A stretch of DNA of 64,000 bases from Pseudomonadota bacterium (GCA_023418595.1 JAEZZI010000003.1:66224-130223), one strand, 5' to 3'. Shown: positions 1 to 8,006, counted from the stretch's first letter. Program-made: numbers and translations. The notes: generated from the letters alone by a model not told the origin.

Positions 1-195
1 AGCGAAGTCACGCGTCGCGATGCGCATGGGTGCAATGGCGCGAGCGACAAGGCCGCGCTCGAATATGCCGATCGGCTGCTCCGGTTGGCATTGGCAAGCG
101 ACCCGGCCTGTTCCGCATTCTCGAACGATCGCAGCCCGCTATGGAAGTTCGCCGAATGTTACGGCGCACTGCCGGGACGAGCGGCCAGACCCTAA
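1..195 (+). CDS. C-terminal fragment of an unrecognised protein
   Basis: Frame 1 is open from the first base to a TAA at 193-195, giving 64 residues without a start, so this is the tail of a gene that begins outside the window. The fragment ends LPGRAARP and contains two Trp/Cys-bearing stretches but no motif I recognise. Codon choice is GC-rich at third positions, as in the neighbouring genes. It is convergent with the ATPase gene on the minus strand, and the two stop codons overlap within 192-195 (CTAA), a compact tail-to-tail arrangement. The reading-frame call is moderately secure; no function can be given. Confidence 0.5.
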   Translation, partial: SEVTRRDAHGCNGASDKAALEYADRLLRLALASDPACSAFSNDRSPLWKFAECYGALPGRAARP

Positions 196-1637
196 CCAGC
201 TTCCGCCGGCCGCGTCGTCCAACCCAGTCGCGGGATCGCGATCGACCGTTTGCCCGCCAGATCGGTGCGCATCACGATCAGTTCGCGCCCCTCGATATAA
301 CTGATGAGCCTGCGCACACGACCCAACGAGCTTGTGCCGTATACTGCCGCGATTTCCGCATCGGTGGGCGTGGGTTCGCATTGCTTCGCCGCGCGCGCGA
401 CCAGCAGGAACGGCCCGAGCATGTCGTCGGGCAACTCCTTCGCGACGTCGAACGCGGGCGCCCATTCGTCGTCGATCCCGTCGATGATCCCGGCCCGCGC
501 CGCCGACAGCCGTCGCACGAACTTTGCGAAGTCGAGCGGCGGGCGGGCGAGGCCCTGCATCCGGCAGCGGACCTGAAAATCCTGAAACAGCACCGCCGAT
601 TGCCGCATCGCCGAATCGGGTTCCTCGACGATCGCGCGCATCACGTCGGCGACGATCGGCTCGGCGTCGATCGCGTCGAACAGTTCGGGCGCCGGCGCGG
701 TCGCATCCTCGGGCGGGCGGATGTCGGACAGCAATTCCTCGACCGGCCTGGGCGGCGGCGGCACGTAGAGCGGGGTCGCGTCCTCGATCGGGGCGAGCAG
801 CATGTCCTTGAAATCGGCGGGCGCGGCTTGCGGCAGCGGCACCAATTTGGGGCTGCCGCTCCTCGCCGAGGTTTCGACCGCACCGATGGTGACCCCGATC
901 GGGCGGCGCGACACGGCGGGGCCGAGCGCCAGAAACGTGCCGCGCTGGAGATCGCGAATCTGCTCCGCCTGTCGCCGCTCCATGCCCAGCAGGTCGGCGG
1001 CGCGCGCCATGTCGATGTCGAGGAAAGTGCGGCCCATCAGGAAATTGGACGCCTCCGCCGCGACATTCTTGGCGAGCTTCGCCAGCCGCTGGGTCGCGAT
1101 CACGCCCGCAAGGCCCCGCTTGCGTCCGCGACACATCAGGTTGGTCATTGCGGACAGCGAGGCGCGGCGCACCTCCTCGGCAACCTCTCCGCCGGTGGTC
1201 GGCGCAAACAGTTGCGCTTCGTCGACCACCACCAGCGCGGGATACCAATGCTCGCGCGGGGCGTCGAACAGCGCCGACAGGAACACCGCGGCGCAGCGCA
1301 TCTGGCCCTCGGCTTCCAGACCTTCCAGGCTCAGCACCACCGACGCGCGATGCTCGCGGATACGGCGGGCAAAGGCGATGATCTCGCGCTCCGAATAATC
1401 GACCGCGTCGATCGAGACATGGCCGTAGGCGTCCGACAGCGTGACGAAATCGCCTTCGGGATCGATGACGACCTGCTGCACCCGGCCCGCGCTTTTTTCC
1501 AGCAGGCGGCGCAGCAGATGCGACTTGCCCGATCCCGAATTGCCCTGAACGAGCAACCGGGTCGCCAGCAATTCCTCCAGGTCCATCGCCACCGTCCGCC
1601 CGGCGGAATCGACCCCCATATCCACTTGCACCGTCAT
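192..1637 (-). CDS. HerA-like / DUF87 ATP-binding protein
   Basis: A 481-residue P-loop ATPase of the HerA/DUF87 type, a family of DNA-translocating or DNA-associated ATPases. Walker A is GNSGSGKS about 30 residues in, and Walker B is LVVVDEAQLF about 160 residues in. A motif resembling the family's later conserved blocks (GVIATQRLAKL) follows. The C-terminal half (after about residue 260) is Pro-rich and then helical, without a recognised domain. I chose the ATG at 1637 (MTVQVDMG) because the upstream extension runs through a palindrome at 1705-1735 and reads as non-coding. No nuclease partner such as NurA is adjacent, so a repair role is not supported by context. Family assignment is good; the cellular role is unknown. 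Confidence 0.8.
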   Translation of the reverse strand: MTVQVDMGVDSAGRTVAMDLEELLATRLLVQGNSGSGKSHLLRRLLEKSAGRVQQVVIDPEGDFVTLSDAYGHVSIDAVDYSEREIIAFARRIREHRASVVLSLEGLEAEGQMRCAAVFLSALFDAPREHWYPALVVVDEAQLFAPTTGGEVAEEVRRASLSAMTNLMCRGRKRGLAGVIATQRLAKLAKNVAAEASNFLMGRTFLDIDMARAADLLGMERRQAEQIRDLQRGTFLALGPAVSRRPIGVTIGAVETSARSGSPKLVPLPQAAPADFKDMLLAPIEDATPLYVPPPPRPVEELLSDIRPPEDATAPAPELFDAIDAEPIVADVMRAIVEEPDSAMRQSAVLFQDFQVRCRMQGLARPPLDFAKFVRRLSAARAGIIDGIDDEWAPAFDVAKELPDDMLGPFLLVARAAKQCEPTPTDAEIAAVYGTSSLGRVRRLISYIEGRELIVMRTDLAGKRSIAIPRLGWTTRPAEAG

Positions 1638-1704
1638 GGGCGCAGCCTGTGCCGGATGGGGGGTGGCAGGCGCAAGGGGAATGCGCCCGGCATTCGTTCC
1701 CCCT

Positions 1705-1735
1705 CCGTCACCCCGGAACAAGTCCGGGGTGACGG
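1705..1735. repeat. Palindrome family A, single hairpin
   Basis: Perfect inverted repeat with 13-base arms (CCGTCACCCCGGA and its complement) around a 5-base loop ACAAG. It lies between the peptidase stop and the ATPase start, both minus-strand. The same arm sequence recurs at 13751-13860, 25855-25965 and 37411-37519, and in altered form at 30135-30217. This is the only copy with one hairpin rather than a pair. Confidence 0.9.
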
Positions 1736-1741
1736 GTGGGG

Positions 1742-4036
1742 TTATTCGGCTGCCTTGGGCACCGTCGCCGGGACGGCCGCACTGACACTCCCCGCCCCCT
1801 CGCCTGCATGGCGGTCGAGGAAATCGAAGATCGTCTTCCACAGATGCTGGCTGACCCCCGCCCCGCCGACGCGGTGCGTCTGGCCGGGATAGAGCATCAG
1901 TTCGAACGGCACCGCCTGGCGCTGCATTTCCGACATCATCACCGTCGAATGTTCGAGCACGACGTTATCGTCGGCCATGCCGTGGATCAGCAGTAGCGGA
2001 TCGCTGATCTTCGCTGCGTCGGCGACCGTATTGGCGGTGGTATAGGCATCGGCGACCTTGTTCGGGTCGCCCATATACCGCTCGGTATAATGGGTGTCGT
2101 AGAGTTCCCATTTGGTCACCGGCGCGCCCGATACGCCTGCCGCGAACATGCCGGGGGCGGCCTGGAGCATCTTGAGCGTCATATAGCCGCCGTAGGACCA
2201 GCCATAGGTGGTGATGCGGTCGGGATCGACGAAATCCTGGGTTTTCAGCCACTCGGCGCCCTCGATCTGGTCGCGGACCTCGATCCCGCCCATCGCCTGA
2301 TAGATCGGATCCTCGAACGCCTTGCCGCGATTGGCGGAGCCGCGATTGTCGATCTGGAACCAGATATAGCCGCGATCGACGATATATTGCTGGAGCGCGC
2401 CGCCCCATTGCCGCGCGACCGTCTGGACGTGCGGGCCGCCATAATGCTGGAAGAATACGGGGTATTTCTTGCCCGGCTCCATCCGCGGCTTGATCATTTC
2501 CCAGTGAAGCGTCGCGCCGTCCCTGGTCTTGAGCGTGCCGAAGGTCCGTTCCTGATGGCTGGCGAGATAGGGGGTGTAGGGGTGGCTTGCGTCGAGCCTG
2601 TTCTCGTTCACCCAGCGCAGCCGTTTGGCGTTGGCGTCGGCGAGATAGGTCTGCGGCGGCTGGTTGGGGTTGGAGCGGGTGACGATCAACCGCCCGCCCG
2701 ATCCGCTCGCGCCGTGGAACCAGCCGGGTTCGGTCAGGCGCGTGACCTGTCCCGGACGGTCGATCGACGTGCGATACAGATGGCGCTCCAGCACCCCGTC
2801 CTTGTTGCCGAGGAAGGTGATCGTCCGCGCCTTTTCATCGACCGCGACGGTCGAAAAGACTTCCCACGGGCCGCTGGTCAGTTGCGTCCAGTTGCCGTTT
2901 CGGAACCGATAGAGATGCCCGTGCCCGTCGCGTTCCGACCACCAGATCAGGCTGCCATCGGCGAGCGGATGCAACGCGTCGTGAAGGTTGACCCAGGACC
3001 GCTCGCCCGAACGCTCGGTGAACAACACCCGCGAACGCCCGGTCGCCGGATCGACGCTGAGCATGTCGAGCGTCTTCTGGTCGCGGCTCTGGCGCTGGAC
3101 CAGCAACGTTCTGCCATCGGGCGTCCAGTTGACGCGGGAGAGATAGATGTCCGGGTTCTTGCCCAGATCGACCTTCACCGAATTGGACCCATCGGGGTTC
3201 ATCACATGGAGTTCGACCAGCACGTTGGGCGTGCCCGCTTTCGGATAGCGCTGCTCGAACACGCGGGTATCCTCCGCGCCGATCGCGGTGCGCGTGACGA
3301 CGCCCACGGGGGCTTCGTCGAAGCGCTGGACGGCGACGCGCTGGTCGTTCGGCGACCACCAGTAGCCGGTGGAACGCGACATTTCCTCTTGCGCGACGAA
3401 CTCCGCTTCCCCCCAGAACACGGTGCCCGCGCCGTCCTTGGTCACCCGCTGCGCCTCGCCACCGGCAAGCGGCTGGACGTAAAGATTCTGGTCGCGGACG
3501 AAGCTGACGAATTTGCCCGCCGGCGAGATGACCGGGTTCAACTCACCCGCCTCGGTTTCGGTCAGGCGGCGGACATTGCCGTCGAGCGTCGCAAGATAGA
3601 GGTCGCCGTCCAGTGGCACCAGGATCGACTGGCCATCCGCCGCCCAGTCATAAGTGACGATGCCGGTCAGACCGCCGATCCGCGCGCGTTCGCGCTGCAT
3701 CTTCTCCGCTTCGGACAATTCCGCGCCGCTGCCGATCTTCTTCGAATCGACCAGCATCCGCCATTCGCCGCTGGTCGTGTCCATCGCCCACAGGTCGAAC
3801 CGATTGCCCTCGTCCGCGCGACCGCGCAGCAGCGTGAGCAGCCGTCCATCGGGCGACAGCCGCGCCGCGCGCGGCGGCGATCCGGCAAGGTCGGGGCCGG
3901 AGAACACGCGGTCGAGCGTCAGGTCGCTGGCCTTGGCCTGCGTGGCCTGCGGCGTTTGCGCATGGGCTGTCATCGGCTGCGCCGTCATTGCCACCATCGC
4001 CGCCGCCAGTGCGGTCCCGCACGCCCAATTCCGCAT
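1742..4036 (-). CDS. Secreted S9B-type prolyl peptidase (dipeptidyl peptidase IV-like)
   Basis: A 764-residue serine peptidase of the prolyl oligopeptidase family, subfamily S9B, expected to release X-Pro dipeptides in the periplasm. Residues 1-26 form a signal peptide (hydrophobic core, AHAQ cleavage region). An N-terminal beta-propeller region fills most of the first 490 residues. The C-terminal alpha/beta-hydrolase domain shows the nucleophile in GWSYGGY (Ser about 614), Asp about 689 in HGMADDNV and His about 721 in GQTHRV; the 32-residue Asp-His spacing equals that of human DPP4. The ATG at 4036 is chosen because it starts the signal peptide; the ORF extends upstream but without coding character. 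The C-terminal tail is Ala/Pro/Val-rich. Likely monocistronic. Confidence 0.92.
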   Translation of the reverse strand: MRNWACGTALAAAMVAMTAQPMTAHAQTPQATQAKASDLTLDRVFSGPDLAGSPPRAARLSPDGRLLTLLRGRADEGNRFDLWAMDTTSGEWRMLVDSKKIGSGAELSEAEKMQRERARIGGLTGIVTYDWAADGQSILVPLDGDLYLATLDGNVRRLTETEAGELNPVISPAGKFVSFVRDQNLYVQPLAGGEAQRVTKDGAGTVFWGEAEFVAQEEMSRSTGYWWSPNDQRVAVQRFDEAPVGVVTRTAIGAEDTRVFEQRYPKAGTPNVLVELHVMNPDGSNSVKVDLGKNPDIYLSRVNWTPDGRTLLVQRQSRDQKTLDMLSVDPATGRSRVLFTERSGERSWVNLHDALHPLADGSLIWWSERDGHGHLYRFRNGNWTQLTSGPWEVFSTVAVDEKARTITFLGNKDGVLERHLYRTSIDRPGQVTRLTEPGWFHGASGSGGRLIVTRSNPNQPPQTYLADANAKRLRWVNENRLDASHPYTPYLASHQERTFGTLKTRDGATLHWEMIKPRMEPGKKYPVFFQHYGGPHVQTVARQWGGALQQYIVDRGYIWFQIDNRGSANRGKAFEDPIYQAMGGIEVRDQIEGAEWLKTQDFVDPDRITTYGWSYGGYMTLKMLQAAPGMFAAGVSGAPVTKWELYDTHYTERYMGDPNKVADAYTTANTVADAAKISDPLLLIHGMADDNVVLEHSTVMMSEMQRQAVPFELMLYPGQTHRVGGAGVSQHLWKTIFDFLDRHAGEGAGSVSAAVPATVPKAAE

Positions 4037-4143
4037 GTAATCGCTCTCCGCTTCTCGTTCGCCCCGTCGGGGATGTAGGCGGTTTATCGCGGGGGAATGG
4101 GCGGGGGTAAAGGGTGGGGGTGTTGTTTGGCATTGTCCCTTCC

Positions 4144-4226
4144 CCGTTTGCACTGATCTTGTCGAAGTGCTGCCCTTGCTTGCGTAGCCAAGAAGGACAG
4201 TGCTTCGACAAGATCAGCACAAACGG
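4144..4226. repeat. Paired palindrome, family C
   Basis: Two 33-base arms (4144-4176 and 4194-4226) are near-perfect inverted copies, both centred on the sequence TGATCTTGTCGAAG and its complement. The 17-base loop is not repeated. The element fills the space between the methyltransferase stop (4229) and the peptidase start and could act as a bidirectional hairpin or terminator. There is no T-run, so function is inferred only from structure. One copy in the window. Confidence 0.85.
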
Positions 4227-4228
4227 AT

Positions 4229-5056
4229 TTAGCGTGTTGCCGTCCAACGCGACGGCATGGTTCCGACGATGATACCGTCCTCCACGCGCCCCTCATAGCG
4301 CACCGACCGGTCGCCGTCGCGCAGCGTGAACGCGACCCGCTCGCCATCCACGCGCCCGTCGAACACCGCGCTTTCGCCTGACGTGCCGGTGAAGGTCTGA
4401 AAGGTCTGATCCAGCACCAGCGATCGATCGCCACGCGCATCGCGCAGCCGCCACGCGCCCGAGACATCCGCCGGGATCACCCACAGATAGAGCCGCGATC
4501 CTCCCACCCGCTCGGCCCGATCGGGGCGCCAGTCGCCCATCGTGAACGCATGGCTGACGACGCGCGCGCCGGGGCGCAGTTCGCGGAGCAGATGCGGGCG
4601 CAGCTTCAGGTTGATCTCAGGCAGCAGGAACATCGTCACCACGTCGGCGCCGGCGATCGGCGTGTCGAACAGGTCCTGGGTGCGGAACGTCACGCGATCG
4701 GCAACCCCCTGACGCTCGGCGCTGGCATTGGCGCTCGCGACCAGCACGGGATCGATATCGACGCCCAGCCCGCCCGCGCCCCTCGCCGCGGCGTGCAACA
4801 GCATCCGCCCGTCGCCGGTGCCCAGATCGATCACCCGGTCGCCCGGCGCGATGCTGGCCATGTCGAGCATCTTTTCGACCGCCTCGGTCCGTGTCTCCGC
4901 ATAAGGCACATCAAGTGCGGGGCCGCCCCCGAACAAGGTCGATGGCGTGCAGCGCGCGCTGGTCGCCGACAGACACCGCGCGCCGACACCGATGCCGCCG
5001 ACCACCAGCAGGGTGAGCAGCAGCGCGACGATGCGGGTTCTGGCGGTCATGGGCAT
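4229..5056 (-). CDS. Exported or membrane-anchored class I SAM methyltransferase
   Basis: A 275-residue protein with an N-terminal hydrophobic segment (about residues 8-25, IVALLLTLLVVGGIGVG), which could be an uncleaved anchor or signal peptide. A class I SAM-binding fold follows: motif I VIDLGTGDGR near residue 77, the acidic loop GVDIDPVLV, and DVVTMFLLPEINLKL further on. The last 90 residues form a separate beta-rich region (VFDGRVDGERVAFTLRDG) seen in some methyltransferases that follow a signal segment. Substrate is unknown. Starts at 5056 (MPM) and 5050 are both possible. It stands alone between two long palindromes. Family call is good; export topology is inferred. Confidence 0.8.
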   Translation of the reverse strand: MPMTARTRIVALLLTLLVVGGIGVGARCLSATSARCTPSTLFGGGPALDVPYAETRTEAVEKMLDMASIAPGDRVIDLGTGDGRMLLHAAARGAGGLGVDIDPVLVASANASAERQGVADRVTFRTQDLFDTPIAGADVVTMFLLPEINLKLRPHLLRELRPGARVVSHAFTMGDWRPDRAERVGGSRLYLWVIPADVSGAWRLRDARGDRSLVLDQTFQTFTGTSGESAVFDGRVDGERVAFTLRDGDRSVRYEGRVEDGIIVGTMPSRWTATR

Positions 5057-5093
5057 GGTTTAGACCAACGAGGGTGGCCGTTGAACCATCCGC

Positions 5094-5170
5094 CCGCTCG
5101 TTTCGAGCGAAGTCGAAAAACGTGATCGCGGCCCTCGCCGACGTTTCTCGACTTCGCTCGAAACGAGCGG
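5094..5170. repeat. Paired palindrome, family B copy 1
   Basis: Arms 5094-5123 and 5141-5170 are inverted copies of a 30-base sequence containing TTTCGAGCGAAGTCGA, with one mismatch. The same element occurs at 11131-11207 and 34925-34999. It lies upstream of the methyltransferase start and downstream of rplS. Confidence 0.9.
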
Positions 5171-5204
5171 ATCATTGACAGTGCGATCTGTGAATAGGCT
5201 CCCA

Positions 5205-5249
5205 AACGCAAAGCGGGGCGCGGGTGGCCTTCGCCGCCTCGCGCCCCGC
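5205..5249 (-). terminator. Probable terminator of the vapBC-trmD-rplS operon
   Basis: A strong GC hairpin (arms starting GCGGGGCGCG at 5213 and CGCGCCCCGC ending 5249) sits 34 bases past the rplS stop. On the minus strand it is followed by TTTGCGTTTG, an imperfect T-tract. Confidence 0.6.
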
Positions 5250-5282
5250 CGGCAGTCCCCTCCAAGGGAGCTGGGTAATGGC

Positions 5283-5672
5283 TTACTCGGCCGATGCCTT
5301 GTCGCTCGTGCGCACGTCGCGGCGCTCGGCGATGCGCGCCGACTTGCCGGTGCGGCCGCGCAGATAATAGAGCTTCGCACGACGCACGACACCGCGGCGC
5401 ACGACTTCGATCGAATCGATGTTGGGCGAATAAAGCGGAAAAACGCGCTCTACGCCTTCGCCGAACGACATTTTGCGAACCGTGAAGTTCGACCCCATGC
5501 CCCTGTTCGAACGCGCGATGCACACACCTTCGAAATTCTGGACGCGGGTGCGTTCGCCTTCGACGACGCGCACGCCGACGCGCAGCGTGTCCCCAGCGCG
5601 GAATTCGGGCACCTTCTTCGATTCTGCGAACTTTGCGATCTGTTCTGCTTCGATCGTCTGGATGAGGTTCAT
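5283..5672 (-). CDS. rplS: 50S ribosomal protein L19
   Basis: A 129-residue L19, at the 30S-50S interface of the ribosome. It starts MNLIQTIEAEQ and has the family blocks FRAGDTLRVGVRVVEGERTRVQNFEG, with its end RGRTGKSARIAERR typical of alphaproteobacteria. The ATG at 5672 is preferred over the in-frame ATG at 5681: AGGA lies 9 bases upstream of the former but directly abuts the latter. The trmD stop (TGA 5674-5676) is one base upstream, so the two genes are translationally coupled. A GC hairpin at 5213-5249 probably ends the transcript. Confidence 0.97.
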   Translation of the reverse strand: MNLIQTIEAEQIAKFAESKKVPEFRAGDTLRVGVRVVEGERTRVQNFEGVCIARSNRGMGSNFTVRKMSFGEGVERVFPLYSPNIDSIEVVRRGVVRRAKLYYLRGRTGKSARIAERRDVRTSDKASAE

Positions 5673-5673
5673 C

Positions 5674-6405
5674 TCATTCATTCCTGTCTCGTCGCCGCGC
5701 ACCAGAGGGAGACTGGACCCGAGCGCCCTCATGGCGCTCCCAAAGATCCGGCCTCCTTAGCCGTGTATCGCTCTCCGCCTGTGCTCGTCGCCAGGCATCG
5801 ATCTTCGCATGATCCCCCGATCGCAGCACTTCGGGGATCGTGCGTCCTTCCCACATTTGCGGTCGGGTATATTGCGGATATTCGAGAAGGCCGCTTTCGA
5901 AGCTTTCCTCGACTCCGCTGGAAGCCGCGCCCATTACGCCGGGCAGCAGGCGAATGCAAGCATCGAGCAGCACCAGCGCCGCCATCTCTCCGCCCGACAG
6001 GACATAGTCGCCGATCGACACCTGTTCGATCGCGCGCGCCTCGAACAACCGTTCGTCGAACCCCTCGAACCGACCGCACAGGATGATGGCGCCCGGCCCC
6101 GCCGCCAGGTCTCGCACGCGCGGCTGGGTCAGCGGACGCCCGCGCGGGGTCATCGCCAGGATCGGGCGCTCGTCGGCGACGCTGTCGATCGCGGCGGCAA
6201 GCACGTCAGCGCGGAGCACCATCCCCGCCCCGCCGCCCGCGGGCGTATCGTCCACCGAGCGGTGCCTGTCGGTCGCGAAATCGCGGATCTGCACGGTGTC
6301 GAGCGTGTATTTCCCCTCGCGCAACGCCCGTCCAGCGAGCGACATGCCGAGCGGTCCGGGAAACATTTCGGGGTAAAGCGTCAGGACGGTGGCGGCGAAG
6401 GTCAT
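5674..6405 (-). CDS. trmD: tRNA (guanine-N1)-methyltransferase TrmD
   Basis: A 243-residue SPOUT methyltransferase that makes m1G37 in tRNAs reading CNN-type codons and prevents +1 frameshifting. Diagnostic blocks are the N-terminal LTLYPEMFPG, DDTPAGGGAGMVLRADV, the SAM trefoil-knot region LCGRFEGFDERL and IGDYVLSGGE, and YTRPQMWEG. The ATG at 6405 is preferred to a TTG at 6414 because it overlaps the vapC stop as ATGA (6402-6405), a classic coupling. TrmD followed by L19 is the normal bacterial order; the odd feature is a toxin-antitoxin pair directly upstream where rimM would often be. Confidence 0.97.
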   Translation of the reverse strand: MTFAATVLTLYPEMFPGPLGMSLAGRALREGKYTLDTVQIRDFATDRHRSVDDTPAGGGAGMVLRADVLAAAIDSVADERPILAMTPRGRPLTQPRVRDLAAGPGAIILCGRFEGFDERLFEARAIEQVSIGDYVLSGGEMAALVLLDACIRLLPGVMGAASSGVEESFESGLLEYPQYTRPQMWEGRTIPEVLRSGDHAKIDAWRRAQAESDTRLRRPDLWERHEGARVQSPSGARRRDRNE

Positions 6406-6779
6406 ATCGTCCAATTCTCGACCCGAAGCCCCTGGATATCGGCAAAGTCGCGTTCGTTGTTGGTAACGAGGGTCAGGTCGAGGCTCATTGCATGCGCGGC
6501 GATCAGGCGATCGAAACCGCCTCTCCGAAACGGCAGGCTGGCGTAGATCCGGCTCGCCTTTTCATCGAACGGCAACACCGGAAACGCGCGAAAAAATTGC
6601 AGTGTCGCATCCAAACCCTCTCTCCGAGCAGCACCGACCAGCACTTCGGCGCATGCGACCGCCGACGTCACGACCTCACCCTCTGCACGCTCCTCAATGC
6701 GGGCTCGCAACAACGGCGCGGCACCGCTCAGCAAATACACGCAGATGTTCGCGTCGAGCAAAAAGCCGGGCTCAGTCAC
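6402..6779 (-). CDS. vapC: VapC-type PIN-domain ribonuclease toxin
   Basis: A 125-residue PIN-domain protein, the toxin half of a type II toxin-antitoxin pair; VapC enzymes cleave tRNA or rRNA. All four acidic active-site positions are present: D9 (LLDANI), E45 (CAEVLVG), D90 (FDRLIAAHA) and D111 (TNNERDF), so the enzyme should be active. Translation starts at GTG 6779, and the first eight bases overlap the end of vapB. Its stop overlaps the trmD start by four bases. The toxin is therefore likely to be co-transcribed with two essential genes. No truncation is seen. Confidence 0.93.
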   Translation of the reverse strand: MTEPGFLLDANICVYLLSGAAPLLRARIEERAEGEVVTSAVACAEVLVGAARREGLDATLQFFRAFPVLPFDEKASRIYASLPFRRGGFDRLIAAHAMSLDLTLVTNNERDFADIQGLRVENWTI

Positions 6780-7044
6780 GCTTCAACAGCTTTCCTTCCC
6801 AATCGAGTTCGCGTTCTTCGAACGTACGTTCTTCCCGTGCAAGGGGCTCAAGGCCCGGAATGGAGCCATAGATGCCCGTGAGATCGATCTTCTTCGGAGG
6901 TTGCTCAACGGGCTCGAGTTCGAATTTGCCACGCTCTTCGCGCAGAACCATTTCGGTGCCCTCCTTCAAACCCAGGGCTTTCGGCAGGCGCAGGGCGACC
7001 GAATTGCCTGACTTGAACACCTTTCCGCGATACTCTTTACCCAT
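6772..7044 (-). CDS. vapB: VapB-type AbrB/SpoVT-like antitoxin
   Basis: A 90-residue antitoxin. The N-terminus (YRGKVFKSGNSVALRLPKAL) is the swapped-hairpin AbrB DNA-binding motif. The C-terminal tail, rich in acidic and aromatic residues (FEERELDWEGKLL), is the usual toxin-binding segment. The ATG at 7044 has a strong ribosome-binding site, GGAGG, six bases upstream; the longer reading frame is rejected. An AbrB-fold dimer should bind the 21-base palindrome at 7055-7075, eleven bases upstream of the start, giving autoregulation. It overlaps vapC by eight bases. Confidence 0.92.
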   Translation of the reverse strand: MGKEYRGKVFKSGNSVALRLPKALGLKEGTEMVLREERGKFELEPVEQPPKKIDLTGIYGSIPGLEPLAREERTFEERELDWEGKLLKRD

Positions 7045-7054
7045 GACAGCCTCC

Positions 7055-7075
7055 GTATATACATCATGTATATAC
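7055..7075. promoter_or_regulatory. Operator-like palindrome between vapB and a divergent flavoprotein gene
   Basis: Perfect 10-base arms, GTATATACAT and ATGTATATAC, flank a single central base (7065). It lies 11 bases upstream of the vapB start and 23 bases upstream of the divergent ATG at 7098. It is strikingly AT-rich in a GC-rich genome and overlaps where both promoters must be. Binding by VapB is inferred from family behaviour. Confidence 0.8.
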
Positions 7076-7097
7076 TTTGCATGGAAAAGCAAGAATT

Positions 7098-8006
7098 ATG
7101 GACGACTGCATCATTATCGGCGCGGGGCCTGCCGGGCTGACGGCGGCGATCTATCTGGCACGCTACCACCTGTCGATCCGGCTGTTCGACAACGGGTCGA
7201 GCCGCGCGGCGCTGATCCCGCGGACGCACAATCATGCGGGCTATCCGGGCGGAGTCGAGGGCAAGGAGTTGCTGCGGCTGATGCGCGAGCAGGCGCTGGA
7301 ATTCGGCGCGATCCGCGAGGAGGCGGAGGTGACGCGACTGGTCGCCGACGATGACGGGTTCTCGGTGTGTATCGGGCCGAAGGAATATCGCGCCCGCACC
7401 GTGCTGCTGGCGACCGGCGTCGTGAACCACCGGCCCGAAGGCATGGCGGACGACCTGCACGATGAGGCGCTGGCACGCGGCCTGTTGCGCTATTGCCCGG
7501 TCTGCGACGGATATGAAGTGACGGACAAGCGCGTGGGGGTGATCGGCACCGGCGAGCGGGGGCGCGGCGAAGCGTTGTTCCTGCGCGGCTATACCAGCGA
7601 CGTGACGCTGATCGCGCCCGATGCCACCCATGCGCTGGCGGACGAATGCATCGCCGCGCTCGACGATGCCGGCGTGGTGCGGGTGGACGGGCCGTGCGGC
7701 GACTATGTCATCGAAGGCGATCGGCTGGTGGTGGCGACGGCGCAAGGACCGATGGCGTTCGACAGCGTCTATCCCGCGCTGGGGTCGCGCATCCGATCGG
7801 ATCTTGCGATCGCAGCGGGCGCGCGCGGCAATGACGAGGGCTGTCTGGAGGTCGATTCGCACCAGCGCACCTCGATCCCCGGCCTGTTCGCGGCGGGCGA
7901 CGTGGTGCTCGGCCTCGACCAGATATCGAACGCGATGGGCCAGGCAGGCGTCGCGGCGACGACGATCCGCAACGCGCTGAACGAGAGCCGCCCGATCCGA
8001 CGTTGA
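7098..8006 (+). CDS. Thioredoxin-reductase-like FAD oxidoreductase
   Basis: A 302-residue flavoprotein of the TrxR-like pyridine-nucleotide disulfide reductase group. The FAD-binding motif GAGPAG is at the N-terminus, a redox-active CPVC is in RYCPVCDGYE (about residue 138), and the C-terminal FAD block GLFAAGDV is intact. The second dinucleotide site is unusual: GTGERG instead of GGGxSA, and no HRRxxxR after the following strand (it reads LIAPDAT). The electron donor may therefore not be NADPH. Start ATG 7098 gives a normal FAD N-terminus; no strong ribosome-binding site is seen. It is divergent from vapBC and shares the palindromic control region. Calling it trxB would be too specific. Confidence 0.82.
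   Translation: MDDCIIIGAGPAGLTAAIYLARYHLSIRLFDNGSSRAALIPRTHNHAGYPGGVEGKELLRLMREQALEFGAIREEAEVTRLVADDDGFSVCIGPKEYRARTVLLATGVVNHRPEGMADDLHDEALARGLLRYCPVCDGYEVTDKRVGVIGTGERGRGEALFLRGYTSDVTLIAPDATHALADECIAALDDAGVVRVDGPCGDYVIEGDRLVVATAQGPMAFDSVYPALGSRIRSDLAIAAGARGNDEGCLEVDSHQRTSIPGLFAAGDVVLGLDQISNAMGQAGVAATTIRNALNESRPIRR

Noticed and set aside
30..1892. Long plus-strand open frame (620 residues) opposite the HerA-like ATPase
   Set aside because: Arg/Gly/His/Asp-rich translation typical of the antisense frame of a GC-rich gene; the minus strand has Walker motifs.
2090..4078. Long plus-strand open frame opposite the S9 peptidase
   Set aside because: Mirror of a well-supported gene; no domain features.
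5283..5732. Longer start for rplS
   Set aside because: The extension overlaps trmD and lacks L19-like sequence; the ATG at 5672 has a proper ribosome-binding site.
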